DNA of 64,000 bases, from NCBI GenBank assembly GCA_965183855.1, contig CBCYMI010000042.1, forward strand, positions 1 to 64,000, in the 5' to 3' direction. Shown here piece by piece: positions 36,265 to 45,724 of the stretch. The translations under genes and the position numbers were made by a program. The stretch is from CBCYMI01 sp965183855 (GTDB lineage Bacteria > Pseudomonadota > Alphaproteobacteria > Caulobacterales > Maricaulaceae). Position 1 is the stretch's first letter. The number at the start of each line of letters is the position of its first letter. A model generated the notes under the pieces. It was given only the letters and a program-made list of their open reading frames with translations, searched no databases and was not told the origin of the DNA.

Positions 36265-37032
36265 ATGCTCAAAAAACGAATTATTCCTTGCCTTGATGTC
36301 AAATGTGGTCTGGTGGTTAAAGGAGTCCAATTCAAAAAACATCAGCAAGTTGGAGACCCAATTGAACGGGCACAATACTATGCAAAAAATGGTGCTGATG
36401 AATTGGTGTTTTATGATATTAGTGCCAGTTTAGAAAACAGATCCATAGGACTTAACTGGATTGAAAATATCCGAAAAGTAATTGATATTCCTTTTTGTGT
36501 TGCAGGAGGAGTTCGAACTTTAGAACAAGCTGAAAATTGTCTAAAACATGGTGCTGATAAAATTTCTATCAACACACCAGCAATAGAAAACCCTCATCTC
36601 ATTAATGAACTGGCAACCGCTTTTGGATCTCAATGTATTGTGGTAGGAATTGATAGTTTGAAAACAAAAAACACGAGTTATATTTGCAAAAATACAGGGT
36701 GTGCAGATAAAATGGAAATCTTGGAAAGAACTTCTATTAGTTGGGCAAAAGAGGCTGTTTACAGAGGCGCTGGTGAAATTGTTCTCAATTGTATGAACCA
36801 AGACGGCATGCAGGCAGGATATGATATCGAACAATTAGCAGAGATACAAAAACAAATAACCGTTCCTCTTATTGCAAGTGGAGGAGCTGGCAAAAAAGAA
36901 GATTTTAAACAGGTTTTTAAACAGGCACATATTGATGGCGCTCTTGCTGCAAGTGTTTTTCATTCTGGCAGTTTAACCATTCCTGAATTAAAATCCTGGC
37001 TATATTCTGAAAACATTGAGGTAAGACGATGA
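36265..37032 (+). CDS. hisF: imidazole glycerol phosphate synthase, cyclase subunit HisF
   Basis: 255 residues, the standard length. With ammonia from HisH it closes the imidazole ring, giving imidazoleglycerol phosphate and AICAR. The start LKKRIIPCLDVKCGLVVKGV bears the catalytic Asp, and VVGIDSLKTK carries the second. CVAGGVRTLEQA and LIASGGAGKKEDF are the two phosphate loops. GGTGTGTA-like GEIVLNCMNQDGMQAGYD matches the family EILLTSMDxDGT region, with Cys-Met replacing Thr-Ser-Met. It overlaps hisIE by four bases. Confidence 0.96.
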   Translation: MLKKRIIPCLDVKCGLVVKGVQFKKHQQVGDPIERAQYYAKNGADELVFYDISASLENRSIGLNWIENIRKVIDIPFCVAGGVRTLEQAENCLKHGADKISINTPAIENPHLINELATAFGSQCIVVGIDSLKTKNTSYICKNTGCADKMEILERTSISWAKEAVYRGAGEIVLNCMNQDGMQAGYDIEQLAEIQKQITVPLIASGGAGKKEDFKQVFKQAHIDGALAASVFHSGSLTIPELKSWLYSENIEVRR

Positions 37033-37682
37033 CTGAAATCAGTATAAATCAACTTAACTGGAAAAAAGGAAAAGGTCTTTTACCTGCCATTATACAAGAT
37101 TTTAAAACAAACAGAGTTTTAATGCTTGGTTATATGGATAAAACAGCTTTAAAATTAACGCTTGAGAAAAAGACTGTCTGTTTTTATTCACGAACCCGTC
37201 AAACCTATTGGCAAAAGGGGGAAACTTCTGGAAACTATCTCTTATTAAAGGAAATAAGCCTCGATTGTGATAAAGATTGCTTGCTAATTAAAGCAGAACC
37301 TTCAGGTCCTGTTTGTCATCTTCAATTTGATACCTGTTTTGCAGAAAAAAATCCACATACTAATCTTTATTTTCTCCATATACTCGAACACATTATTGAG
37401 AACCGTAAATCCGAAAAACCTTCAACAAGCTATACAGCAAATCTGTTCTCAAAAGGAATTGAATATATATCTCAGAAGCTAGGAGAAGAAGGTGTTGAAA
37501 CAGCTCTTGCGGGGGTAAAACCTAAACATGATCAACACCTAACAGAAGAAGCGGCAGATCTGATTTATCACCTTCTGGTATTATTAAATGCACATAATCA
37601 TCGTTTATCAGATGTGATTTCTGTCTTGAAAAAGCGTTCTATCAACCCAAAAACTGAACATAACCCTGTCTCATTTCTATAA
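37029..37682 (+). CDS. hisI: bifunctional phosphoribosyl-AMP cyclohydrolase / phosphoribosyl-ATP pyrophosphatase HisIE
   Basis: 217 residues. The N-terminal HisI domain (about 1-115) opens PRAMP: MLGYMDKTALKLTLEKK and FYSRTRQTYWQKGETSGN, with zinc/metal ligands in DCDKDC and VCHLQFDTCF. The C-terminal HisE domain (about 125-217) hydrolyses PRATP: YTANLFSKGIEYISQKLGEE, then EEAADLIYHLLVLL with acidic Mg ligands. A fused HisIE is usual in enterobacteria and Bacteroidetes; most alphaproteobacteria encode hisI and hisE separately. It is the last gene of the operon. A short AT-rich palindrome lies about 30 bases after the stop but without a T-run. Confidence 0.95.
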   Translation: MTEISINQLNWKKGKGLLPAIIQDFKTNRVLMLGYMDKTALKLTLEKKTVCFYSRTRQTYWQKGETSGNYLLLKEISLDCDKDCLLIKAEPSGPVCHLQFDTCFAEKNPHTNLYFLHILEHIIENRKSEKPSTSYTANLFSKGIEYISQKLGEEGVETALAGVKPKHDQHLTEEAADLIYHLLVLLNAHNHRLSDVISVLKKRSINPKTEHNPVSFL

Positions 37683-38046
37683 CATGTTTTTTCTTTAATA
37701 CTCCTGTTTGTGCTATCTATTATAAATAGATATAGGAAGATAACACAAAATATATAGTTAGAAAAATATAATATAAAATATTATCCAATCATACTATTAA
37801 TAAATTACCTTTACTATATTTCAATCTATTTTCAAAATCTAGAAAATCATCATTTTATAATTTATAAGACAGCCTATTTAAAAATTTTTTATTTAAAGGA
37901 ATATATTTCCTTAACCCAAGAAATTCATACTGATCCTGAAATATATCATATTTGTCGCAAATCTGTTACTAATCTGTTATATTTTTGATATAAATTTTAA
38001 TTATATAGCTCATTACGTGCTGATATAAAGAAATATTGAAAGTCAT
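37683..38046. other. gene-free interval after the his operon
   Basis: About 360 very AT-rich bases. Apart from the palindrome TATCTATTATAAATAGATA at about 37712-37730, I see no feature. It leads into a decayed TonB-receptor gene. Confidence 0.4.
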
Positions 38047-38447
38047 ATGAATAAAAATTGTTTAGATCAAGCAATGACTTGCATTAATCTAAAAGAGACA
38101 CAATTGACAGGAATTGAGTTTAATTATCATCAATATTTTAATTTCCTTTAGATAGATTTATCCTTGGCTCAAACCTTACATATGTTAATGGAAGCTATAA
38201 TAGACTTATCAACAGGCAAAAACGCTCTCTACAGAAACAGTCCAAAACTCTTGCAAGCCTATCAATTGGATATGAAACAAGACTCTTTGATTTAAGGTTT
38301 GCTATAATTTATCGCGATAATTATCCAGATGCAATCGATTATGCTGGAAAAGGTAAAGGTTTGTTTGTCAAGAATGATTTCCAGATGGATCTAACGGTCA
38401 AATATCAACGAACAGATCCGTTCAAAATCTCTCCAGAGCTATCTTAA
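38047..38447 (+). pseudogene. TonB-dependent receptor, C-terminal remnant with frameshift
   Basis: Only the last ~130 codons of a receptor barrel remain. In one frame LKETQLTGIEFNYHQYFNF matches the barrel strand text (family: GxExxxQxxxxxLP); after a frameshift at about 38148 it continues DRFILGSNLTYVNGSYN, then LASLSIGYETRLFDLRFAI, YRDNYPDAIDYAGKGKG and FQMDLTVKYQ, ending KISPELS at TAA 38445-38447. TonB receptors bring ferric siderophores, heme or other ligands across the outer membrane. The plug domain and most of the barrel are gone. It is followed at once by a phytase remnant in the same direction, so the ligand may have been linked to phytate. Confidence 0.68.
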
Positions 38448-38638
38448 TCGATCATGTAAATTCCAATACTGGACTTACGGCAGATTTGGAAGGTATTACA
38501 TTATACAAACATCGAAACGCAGGGTATTTAATTGCTTCTTCTCAAGGAAATAATAGTTATATAATTTATAACCGTCTTGGAAATAATAAATTCAAGAAGA
38601 GTTTAAAAAGATTCAACAGCTTTATACGATTATTTTAG
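38447..38638 (+). pseudogene. beta-propeller (3-)phytase, C-terminal remnant
   Basis: 63 codons without a start. The text GLTADLEGITLYKHRNAGYL followed by IASSQGNNSYIIYNR matches the last conserved blades of beta-propeller phytases (family: ADVEGLTIY then LIASSQGNNSYxVY). These enzymes release phosphate from phytate outside the cell, and their genes often adjoin a TonB receptor gene. The rest of the gene is missing. The frame ends shortly before a strong terminator, suggesting that the 3' end of the original operon survived while the body was deleted. Confidence 0.68.
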
Positions 38639-38686
38639 AATATTAAACTCAAAAAAGCATGGTTATTTAATTTCTAACCTGACCAT

Positions 38687-38727
38687 AAAGCCCTGTGAAT
38701 CTAGTTTTTCTATATTCACAGGGCTTT
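38687..38727. terminator. strong hairpin terminator, usable on both strands
   Basis: Arms AAAGCCCTGTGAAT (38687-38700) and ATTCACAGGGCTTT (38714-38727) are perfect 14-bp complements with a 13-base loop. The right arm runs into TTTT on the plus strand, and the complement has an A/T-rich end too. It lies between the plus-strand phytase remnant and the minus-strand katG stop, so it can end both transcripts. Confidence 0.88.
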
Positions 38728-38780
38728 TATAACTTTTGAGTTTCTATTGCAGATTGATATTAAAATATATTTTTTAAGAT

Positions 38781-40979
38781 TTATTCCAAATCATAGCGAT
38801 CCAGATTCATCACCTTATGCCATGCCACACTAAAATCCTTTATGAATTTTTCTTGTGAATCCTCACATGCATACACTTCTGCTAATGCTCTAAGCTGAGA
38901 ATTTGAACCAAATATAAGATCAACACGTGTTGCAGACCAGATTTGTTGACCTGTTGTTCGATCATATCCATGAAAGATTTCTTCAGATTTTGACTCCGCT
39001 TTCCATTCTATATTTATATCCAAAAGATTTACAAAGAAATCATTTGTCAATAAATCTGTCTTATCACTTAAAATTCCATGTTTAGATTGCCTAACATTTA
39101 TATTTAATACACGCATTCCTCCAATTAACGCAGTCATTTCAGGAGCCGTTAATGTCAAAAGTTGCGCTTTATCAATTAATAATTTTTCAGCCAGTTGAGC
39201 AAATTCTGGTTTAGCATAATTTCTAAATCCGTCTGCAATGGGTTCAAGATAGGTAAATGATTCTATATCTGTTTGTTCCTGAGAAGCATCTGTACGACCA
39301 GGTTCAAACGGCATGGTTATAGAGTATCCAGTGTTTTTTGCAGCCTGTTCAATAGCTGCATATCCTCCAAGTACAATCAAATCTGCTAATGAAACAGCTT
39401 TATTTCCTGTTTGAGCCTGATTGAATTCAGTTTGAATCTTCTCAACTATTTTAAGACGCTTTTCTAATTTTTTGGGCTCATTAACTTCCCAGTCTTTTTG
39501 TGGTGTAAGACGAATACGCGCACCATTTGCTCCTCCTCGTTTATCAGAATTTCGGAAGGTTGAAGCAGACGCCCATGCCGTAAATGCTAATTCAGAAAGA
39601 GATAAGCCAGATTTAAGGAGTTTCGCTTTTAGTTGAGCAATATCATTCTGATCGATCAATTCATGTGAAACTTTTGGGATTGGATCCTGCCAAATCAATT
39701 CTTCATCTGGCACTAACGCACCAATATAGCGTGATCCTGGTCCCATATCCCGATGTGTTAATTTAAACCATGCTCGTGCAAAAGCATCTTCAAACTGGTC
39801 TGGATTTTCATAGAAATTTCTGGAAATTGGCTCATAGACTGGATCCATTCTTAATGATAAATCTGTTGTTAACATGATCGGTGCATGACGCTTTGACAGA
39901 TCATGAGCATCTGGTACGCTATTTGCAGCAGATGAATCTTTTGGAGTCCATTGCCAGGCACCCGCAGGACTTTTTACCAGCTCCCACTCATAGCCAAACA
40001 AAATATCAAAAAAACTATTATCCCATTTTGTTGGTGTCGTTGTCCAGGCTCCTTCCAGACCACTTGTAATCGTGTCTCCTCCCTTTCCACTACCAAATTT
40101 ATTTTTCCAACCCAGACCTTGTTCTTCAAGACCTGCTCCTTCAGGCTCAGTTCCAACAAGTTCTGCATCTCCTGCTCCATGGCATTTGCCGAATGTATGC
40201 CCTCCTGCAATCAACGCAACTGTTTCTTCATCATTCATTGCCATTCGAGCAAAGGTTTCACGGATATCAATTGCTGCGGCAAGAGGATCAGGCTTACCAT
40301 TTGGACCTTCTGGATTTACATAAATCAATCCCATTTGAACAGCTGCAAGCGGTTTCTCAAGATTTCTTTCCCCACTATAGCGTTTATCACCAAGCCATGT
40401 ATCTTCAGCACCCCAATAAATATCTTCTTCAGGCTCCCAAATATCTTTACGTCCCCCTGAAAAGCCAAATGTTTTTAACCCCATTGATTCAAGGGCACAA
40501 TTTCCCACTAGAATCATCAGATCAGCCCATGAGATTTTTTTACCATATTTTTGTTTAATCGGCCAAAGCAATCTGCGTGATTTATCCAGGTTTACATTGT
40601 CTGGCCAACTATTGAGTGGAGCAAACCTTTGTCCTCCTGAAGATCCTCCTCCGCGACCATCCCCTGTACGATACGTTCCTGCACTATGCCATGCCATTCG
40701 AACAAAAAGTGGACCATAATGCCCATAATCAGCAGGCCACCAATCTTGTGAATTTTTCATGAGTTCAAAAATATCTTTTTTCAACGCATTCAAATCAATC
40801 TTTTTAAATTCTTTTACATAATCAAAGGTTTCTTCCATCGGATTCGATAAATCAGAATGTTGATGGAGAATTTTAAGATTTAACTGATTTGGCCACCAAT
40901 CCCGATTTGATCTAACACCAAAAACAGCATTTTCACCAGATTCATGCATAACTGGACATTTATTACTGGTCTTACCCAT
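38781..40979 (-). CDS. katG: catalase-peroxidase KatG
   Basis: 732 residues, the normal two-domain length. It destroys hydrogen peroxide by catalase and peroxidase activity. The N-terminal heme domain has the distal triad Arg94, Trp97, His98 (VRMAWHSAGTYR), and the Trp-Tyr-Met adduct partners are available: that Trp97, Tyr in GLIYVNPEGPNG, and Met in ARMAMNDEE. The proximal heme ligand is in GGHTFGKCHGAG. The C-terminal half repeats the fold without heme. No signal peptide. It diverges from an oxyR-like gene across 400 bases, so peroxide-induced control by OxyR is likely. It ends at the bidirectional terminator. Confidence 0.98.
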   Translation of the reverse strand: MGKTSNKCPVMHESGENAVFGVRSNRDWWPNQLNLKILHQHSDLSNPMEETFDYVKEFKKIDLNALKKDIFELMKNSQDWWPADYGHYGPLFVRMAWHSAGTYRTGDGRGGGSSGGQRFAPLNSWPDNVNLDKSRRLLWPIKQKYGKKISWADLMILVGNCALESMGLKTFGFSGGRKDIWEPEEDIYWGAEDTWLGDKRYSGERNLEKPLAAVQMGLIYVNPEGPNGKPDPLAAAIDIRETFARMAMNDEETVALIAGGHTFGKCHGAGDAELVGTEPEGAGLEEQGLGWKNKFGSGKGGDTITSGLEGAWTTTPTKWDNSFFDILFGYEWELVKSPAGAWQWTPKDSSAANSVPDAHDLSKRHAPIMLTTDLSLRMDPVYEPISRNFYENPDQFEDAFARAWFKLTHRDMGPGSRYIGALVPDEELIWQDPIPKVSHELIDQNDIAQLKAKLLKSGLSLSELAFTAWASASTFRNSDKRGGANGARIRLTPQKDWEVNEPKKLEKRLKIVEKIQTEFNQAQTGNKAVSLADLIVLGGYAAIEQAAKNTGYSITMPFEPGRTDASQEQTDIESFTYLEPIADGFRNYAKPEFAQLAEKLLIDKAQLLTLTAPEMTALIGGMRVLNINVRQSKHGILSDKTDLLTNDFFVNLLDINIEWKAESKSEEIFHGYDRTTGQQIWSATRVDLIFGSNSQLRALAEVYACEDSQEKFIKDFSVAWHKVMNLDRYDLE

Positions 40980-41383
40980 AATTTTTCTCTCCTAGCTCCG
41001 TTTGACAATCCTAAAACTGTGATATTAGGCACGTTTATCAATCTGTGATGATCTACCTTTTATAATAAAAAGTGATCTGTTTTATTTCCTATCCTCTGAA
41101 AAATCAGTGATTCAATAAATGCCAGATACTAGAAACTATATATCACTTACAGTTTAGTCTTTCATTCATATAAATTTCAGCTTATTATAACAGAAGTGTT
41201 TTTAAATAACGAATTAATATTTACATATATTATCTGTATTTATCTTTTATGTTTATCCGAAACACCTCATATATGCACCTGAACATCATAAATTAGTTTA
41301 CAACAGAGACATTGTTAGATAAATTAATACTTTTTTTATATACTGTATTGTTTTTTCAAACATCAAATCAAGGATATCGTATA
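40980..41383. other. divergent katG/oxyR control region
   Basis: 404 AT-rich bases between the two starts. It must hold both promoters and, if the pair follows the usual rule, an OxyR site. ATAC-N6-CTAT near 41120 is only a weak partial match to ATAG-N7-CTAT, so I do not call a site. Confidence 0.5.
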
Positions 41384-42292
41384 ATGAAACAGCTTCCTAC
41401 CATGCGGCAATTACAATATTTGGTTGCTCTTGATCAATATAGACATTTTGGACAAGCAGCCCTTCATTGTCATGTTACAACGGCAACATTAAGTGCAGGC
41501 ATTAAAGAGCTAGAACAGGTTTTAGGAATTCAGGTTGCAGAGCGTTCAAACAAACATGTTTTATTGACAAAGACAGGTAAACAGCTCGTAGAACGTGCCC
41601 GGCAAATTCTGTCACAGGCAGCAGATATGAAGAACCTCTCCCATTCCAGTCAGAAACTATTTTCAGATCCGTTTTATCTTGGTGTAATTCCAACAATTGG
41701 CCCCTTTTTAATTCCTGAAATTATTGCCAAAACAACAACACATTATCCTGAACTTGCACTTTATATAGACGAACAACAAACAGATATATTGCTAGAAAAA
41801 CTAGAGAATGGAGAAATAGATGCTGCTTTATTGGCACTTCCTTATGAGATTGGCAAATTATCTCATTATTATCTTGGCTCTGATGCTTTTATGTTTGTTT
41901 GTAATTCAAAGCATGAGTTTGCCAATCATGACAGTATAAGTTTAAAAGAGATAAAAAAAGAGCAAATTCTTTTAATGGAGGATGGACATTGCCTTAAACA
42001 ACATACCCTTCCATTTTGTGAATTAAACTCTAATCAGATTTCAGGATGGAAGGCTAATAGTCTTTTTACACTGGTTCAAATGATTGCAGCAGGACGTGGT
42101 GCGGGTGTTATTCCCAAAATGGCAATTAAAAGTCGTTTCTTTGAAAGTTTGGATATACGGGTATTAACATTAAAAGAGCATGCAGAGCGTGAAATTCATT
42201 TAGTCTGGCGTACACATTCTGTTAATACTAATAATATTTTAGCCTTTGCAGATTTGGTCAAAAAAATTTTAGATGAGTTCATCATGGATTAA
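41384..42292 (+). CDS. oxyR: LysR-family regulator, OxyR-like peroxide sensor
   Basis: 302 residues from the chosen start. An N-terminal winged helix-turn-helix (TMRQLQYLVALDQYRHFGQAA, TLSAGIKELEQVLG) is followed by a LysR substrate domain. Peroxide-sensing cysteines are expected near residues 199 and 208 of OxyR; here DGHCLKQHTLPFCELN contains two Cys nine residues apart in the right place, which strongly supports OxyR. The C-terminal part has AAGRGAGVIPKMA, as in E. coli OxyR (GSGITLLPALA). A frame extends upstream to 41312, but the ATG at 41384 has AAGGA upstream and gives the standard length. It diverges from katG, its likely target. Confidence 0.92.
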   Translation: MKQLPTMRQLQYLVALDQYRHFGQAALHCHVTTATLSAGIKELEQVLGIQVAERSNKHVLLTKTGKQLVERARQILSQAADMKNLSHSSQKLFSDPFYLGVIPTIGPFLIPEIIAKTTTHYPELALYIDEQQTDILLEKLENGEIDAALLALPYEIGKLSHYYLGSDAFMFVCNSKHEFANHDSISLKEIKKEQILLMEDGHCLKQHTLPFCELNSNQISGWKANSLFTLVQMIAAGRGAGVIPKMAIKSRFFESLDIRVLTLKEHAEREIHLVWRTHSVNTNNILAFADLVKKILDEFIMD

Positions 42293-43263
42293 CTCTTCAG
42301 ATCAAGAAAATGATATCTTTTCTTATTGAGGTATCGCTAATTAAAATATAACGAATTGAGATATAACTAAAACCTGAATTTTAAAGATAATCTTTTTTAA
42401 ATAATGAGCCATATTCCCTGTTCTTTTGACCCATATGCTTTTACACAAAAGCAATGTAAGGTTATTGTATTCATACTTTAAGAATGCCAGTTTTATTTGT
42501 AGCAAAATATATTTGATACATGATTTTTAAACTGATTTTATCATCGAATTTAAGAGCTCACCTCTTAAAGGCTTGAGTGAGCTAAAATAGGTTTTTCATA
42601 TTAAGTTTATTCACATGAGAACAAACTTTCAAGCTTGCGTTTATTGCCGTTTCTTTTTCTTGAAAAACATCCCCTGCAAAAAGATCCTATATATTTTTTG
42701 TTCTAAATGAATATACTAAATGCATTAGTATAATATCAATGTGTAATTTCAATATATAACCTTAATTGTTTGCCTGTTTAAAAATATAAGACTTACCTTA
42801 TAATGTTTCATTCCTATTGATTAATTTTAAAAAAATGAGCTGATAAACACGAATATTATGTTCTGTTTTATAAAGTTTCAGAGATTATTTTCGATACATG
42901 CTTCTAATTCTTTTGATTAGATTTAACATCTTTCTGTTATAATCTGATTTATCAGATTTTATATTCCTAATTTTCACCTAATTCATCATTTTTTAGCTTA
43001 TCTGTTTTGTGATCCAAAATGGATTAAACATGGTTTTTATCTAAATAGCTTTAGATATTTTCTATCATAACGCTCCTTTTAGATCATAAAAAATATAAGA
43101 TTTAATCTTTATAAAGCACGATATTTTCCTAATTTATAGATTTGTATCACCAACACAAAAGTATTTGTTTTACTAAAAATAAAATAAACTTTGACAGGCA
43201 ATTTTGATTTTGTTATTAATATATAAACAATACAGGCTCTCAATAATTAGAGTTATCTATAGA
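42293..43263. other. gene-free interval between oxyR and the lipoprotein cluster
   Basis: About 970 AT-rich bases with no supported frame. A 7-bp stem AGCTCAC/GTGAGCT lies at about 42554-42580 but is not followed by a T-run. Nothing else is recognisable. Confidence 0.45.
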
Positions 43264-44279
43264 ATGAAACAAATAAATAAGTATATTTTAGGTCTATTTT
43301 TTTTCTTTTCATTATTGGATGCGCAACGGTTACCCCTCAGCCTGAAGAATTATCTGGTAATTCTTTGCAACCACAATTAACAAAACCCAAATTTACAGAA
43401 CCAAATGCTCCAATTCTTAAAAGAAAGATTGCCATTGGTCGTTTTTCAAACTCAACAAAATATGGTAAAGCTTTGCTTTTGGAAAATGAAAGAGATCCAC
43501 TTCCAGATCAAGCATCAGATATTTTAGCACGTCAATTGGTAGAAAGTAGAAAATTTCTTGTTTTTGAGCGCCCTGATTTTCAGCTGATTCAGGCAGAACA
43601 GAGTTTACAGAATAAAAAAGACAAAACCTTGGTCGGCGTTGACAGCCTAATTATTGGCTCTGTTACAGAATTTGGAAGAAAAACGGAAGGAAAATCTGGT
43701 TTTTTAAGTTCAACTAAAAAACAGACAGCTTATGCTTCTGTTGCGATCAGGCTTATTGATGTCACAACAGGTCTTGCTTTTTTTAGTACGAAAGGAACAG
43801 GGAATGCAAGTATTGAATCAAGAGTAATTCCAGGATTTTGCTCTAAAGCTCGCTATGATTCAACGCTAAATGATCGTGCATTATCTGTCGCAATTGCCAA
43901 TGCTATTCAAAGTGTTATTCAAAAACGTGCATTATCTGTCGCAATTGCCAATGCTATTCAAAGTGTTATTCAAAAACTTGAAGAACGTCCCTGGCAATCA
44001 GATATAATCAAAATTGACCAACAAACGGTTATGATTAGTGGTGGAAAAGCACAAGGATTGAAAATTGGAGATCAATTGCAGGTTTTGCATAAAGGAAAAA
44101 CGGTTAAAAGCCAACAAACAGGGTTACCAATAACTTTACCTGCCAAACATCTTGCAACGATTAAGGTTCAATCTTTTTTTGGTACAGATGAGTATTCACA
44201 AGGCTCAATTGCACACCTTGTTCAAGGTAATCTGATTGGAAAAGACCTTACACAACTGATTGTCAGGGAGAGTAAATAA
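43264..44279 (+). pseudogene. CsgG/HfaB-family lipoprotein, signal peptide out of frame
   Basis: The body (43365-44279) reads continuously and belongs to the CsgG/HfaB family: RKIAIGRFSNSTKYG, DILARQLVESRKFLVFER, DSLIIGSVTEFGRK and VRLID-like AIRLIDVTTGLAFFSTKG. The natural start is ATG 43264 (MKQINKYILGLFF), but a run of eight T around 43297 throws the frame; one extra T would join it to LFIIGCATV, a lipobox with Cys. As read, the gene gives only a short peptide, unless translation begins at TTG 43365 without a signal. CsgG-like proteins form or assist outer-membrane export channels. It precedes PEGA, DUF4810 and DUF799 genes, as in the Neisseria GNA1162 neighbourhood. Confidence 0.75.
43875..43976 (+). 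repeat. 51-bp perfect tandem duplication inside the CsgG-like gene
   Basis: 43875-43925 is repeated exactly at 43926-43976, doubling the 17 residues RALSVAIANAIQSVIQK. The frame is kept. Family members have this helix once. Confidence 0.95.
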
Positions 44280-44587
44280 TGAAATCTGTTCTTTTTACTT
44301 TTATACTGGGCATTTTCTTTCTCTTTTCTGCCTGTCATTATCCTGTTTCAAGACTTAATTAAGATCGACCATCGGCAACGCTTTCTTTCTCAAATACGCC
44401 TTCAAATGCATTCGTTTTTATTGATCATCAACCTAAAGGAACAGCGAGTGAATATGATGGAAAACATGCTGTTTTAGCTATTTCTGAAGGAAGACATAAT
44501 GTTAGAATTCAGCAAAATGGAAAAACGATATATGATGAAGAGATTTTTATTGAATCAGGTGCCAACATCAAAATTGATTTAAAATAA
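44279..44587 (+). pseudogene. PEGA-like lipoprotein with in-frame stop
   Basis: The frame starts at ATG 44279, overlapping the previous stop, with MKSVLFTFILGIFFLFSACH, a lipoprotein signal. After 27 codons TAA (44360-44362) interrupts it, and the same frame then continues to TAA 44585-44587 with SNTPSNAFVFIDHQPKGTAS, HAVLAISEGRHNVRI and IFIESGANIKIDL. That is the pattern of a PEGA domain (surface-exposed small beta domain). A single base change would restore about 102 residues. It lies within the four-gene lipoprotein cluster and supports the view that the cluster is dead or dying. Confidence 0.72.
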
Positions 44588-44606
44588 AAGAGATTTGAGT
44601 TATTCT

Positions 44607-44999
44607 ATGAAGTATTTTCTTTTGATTCTTTCTATTATAAATCTTTTTGTTTTAAGCGCATGCGCTAATCAAACACCTCCAAGATTCCATTGGGGGAAAT
44701 ATCCAAATTCTCTTTATAAATATTATAAAAACCCAGAAAAACGTCCTCAATATCTCGAAGCTGTTGAAAAAGCAGTTGATAAGGGACGTCAGGAAAACAG
44801 GCTTGCTCCTGGTCTTTTAGCAGAATTGGGATATTTAAAACTTGAAGAAAACAAGATTGATGAAGTAATCGATCTTTTTAATGAAGAAATGCAGATTTTT
44901 CCTGAATCCAGATTTTATTTGTCCAATATTATCAAAAGAATCAATACAAAAAATCAAAAAAAGAAACCGAATCATCAAGCAATTAAGGAAAATTCATGA
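44607..44999 (+). CDS. DUF4810 lipoprotein
   Basis: 130 residues. MKYFLLILSIINLFVLSACANQ is a lipoprotein signal with lipobox LSAC. The mature part, FHWGKYPNSLYKYYKNPEKR, LAPGLLAELGYLKLEENK and LFNEEMQIFPESRFYLSNII, matches DUF4810, a small family encoded between CsgG-like and DUF799 (GNA1162) lipoproteins; it contains a TPR-like helical pair. The frame reaches TTG 44595, but ATG 44607 is the better start. It is the only gene of the cluster without a visible defect. Its stop overlaps the DUF799 start (ATGA). Envelope function; the exact role is unknown. Confidence 0.82.
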   Translation: MKYFLLILSIINLFVLSACANQTPPRFHWGKYPNSLYKYYKNPEKRPQYLEAVEKAVDKGRQENRLAPGLLAELGYLKLEENKIDEVIDLFNEEMQIFPESRFYLSNIIKRINTKNQKKKPNHQAIKENS

Positions 45000-45724
45000 A
45001 GTCTTGTTTTTTTCAGTTCTTTCAAAAGATATCTCTCTTTTTTTTTAATATTAGCTTCAATATCATTTCTAACAAATTGTACCGCTCCAACAATAAATTA
45101 TAAAGATTATACGCTTTATCGTTCAGAAGATCCAAAAAGCATTCTTATTCTCCCAGCGCTTAATGATACTGTTTTTGTCTCAACCACTGATTATTTTTTT
45201 CGACGGTTTCAGCTCCCTTCTCACAACGTGGCTATTATATATTTCCTGTTAATATGGTTAAACACATGCTTGAAGATAATGGATTATCTGACCCTCACCT
45301 GCTTCATCAAGCAGATGCACGTAGCTTTAGAAGAATTTTTGGCTGTGATGCTGTCTTATTTATCAAAATCAAGCAATGGAATACAAAATATCTTGTTATT
45401 GCTGCTGCAACAACGGTTTCATTTGATTATCGCTTAGTCAGTTGTAAAACAAATACAGAATTATGGAAGTCTGATTATCAGATTATTTATGACCCTAATA
45501 AGGGAAATAATCAGGGACTTCTTGGTGCCATAATTAAATCTGCAGTTCATAAAGCAAACCCGAATTATATCCCATTAGCAATTACTTCTAGCTATAATGT
45601 AAGTACAAAGATAGGGTCTGGTATTCCTGCTGGACATTATTTAACAGATTACTACCAAAAAGATCTGACCGATTTTCCGATCAAGGAAACATCAAAATCT
45701 GTTGAGCCTTCCCAATCTGAATAG
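44996..45724 (+). pseudogene. DUF799/GNA1162-family lipoprotein, two frameshifts
   Basis: ATG 44996 overlaps the DUF4810 stop. The signal segment meets a run of nine T (about 45048) and must shift frame to reach the lipobox SFLTNC at 45078. That frame continues APTINYKDYTLYRSEDPKSI and LILPALNDTVFVSTTDYFF, then another T-run (about 45194) shifts again into STVSAPFSQRGYYIFPVNMV, after which the frame is clean to TAG 45722-45724 (HMLEDNGLSDPHLLHQ, IFGCDAVLFIKIKQW, LVSCKTNTELWKSDYQII). The ordered pieces match GNA1162-type lipoproteins. Both breaks are in T homopolymers, so either true decay or base-count errors explain them. Confidence 0.75.

Noticed and set aside
41080..41150. OxyR-binding site between katG and oxyR
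   Set aside because: Only one weak ATAC-N6-CTAT match; the consensus needs several ATAG/CTAT elements at fixed spacing.
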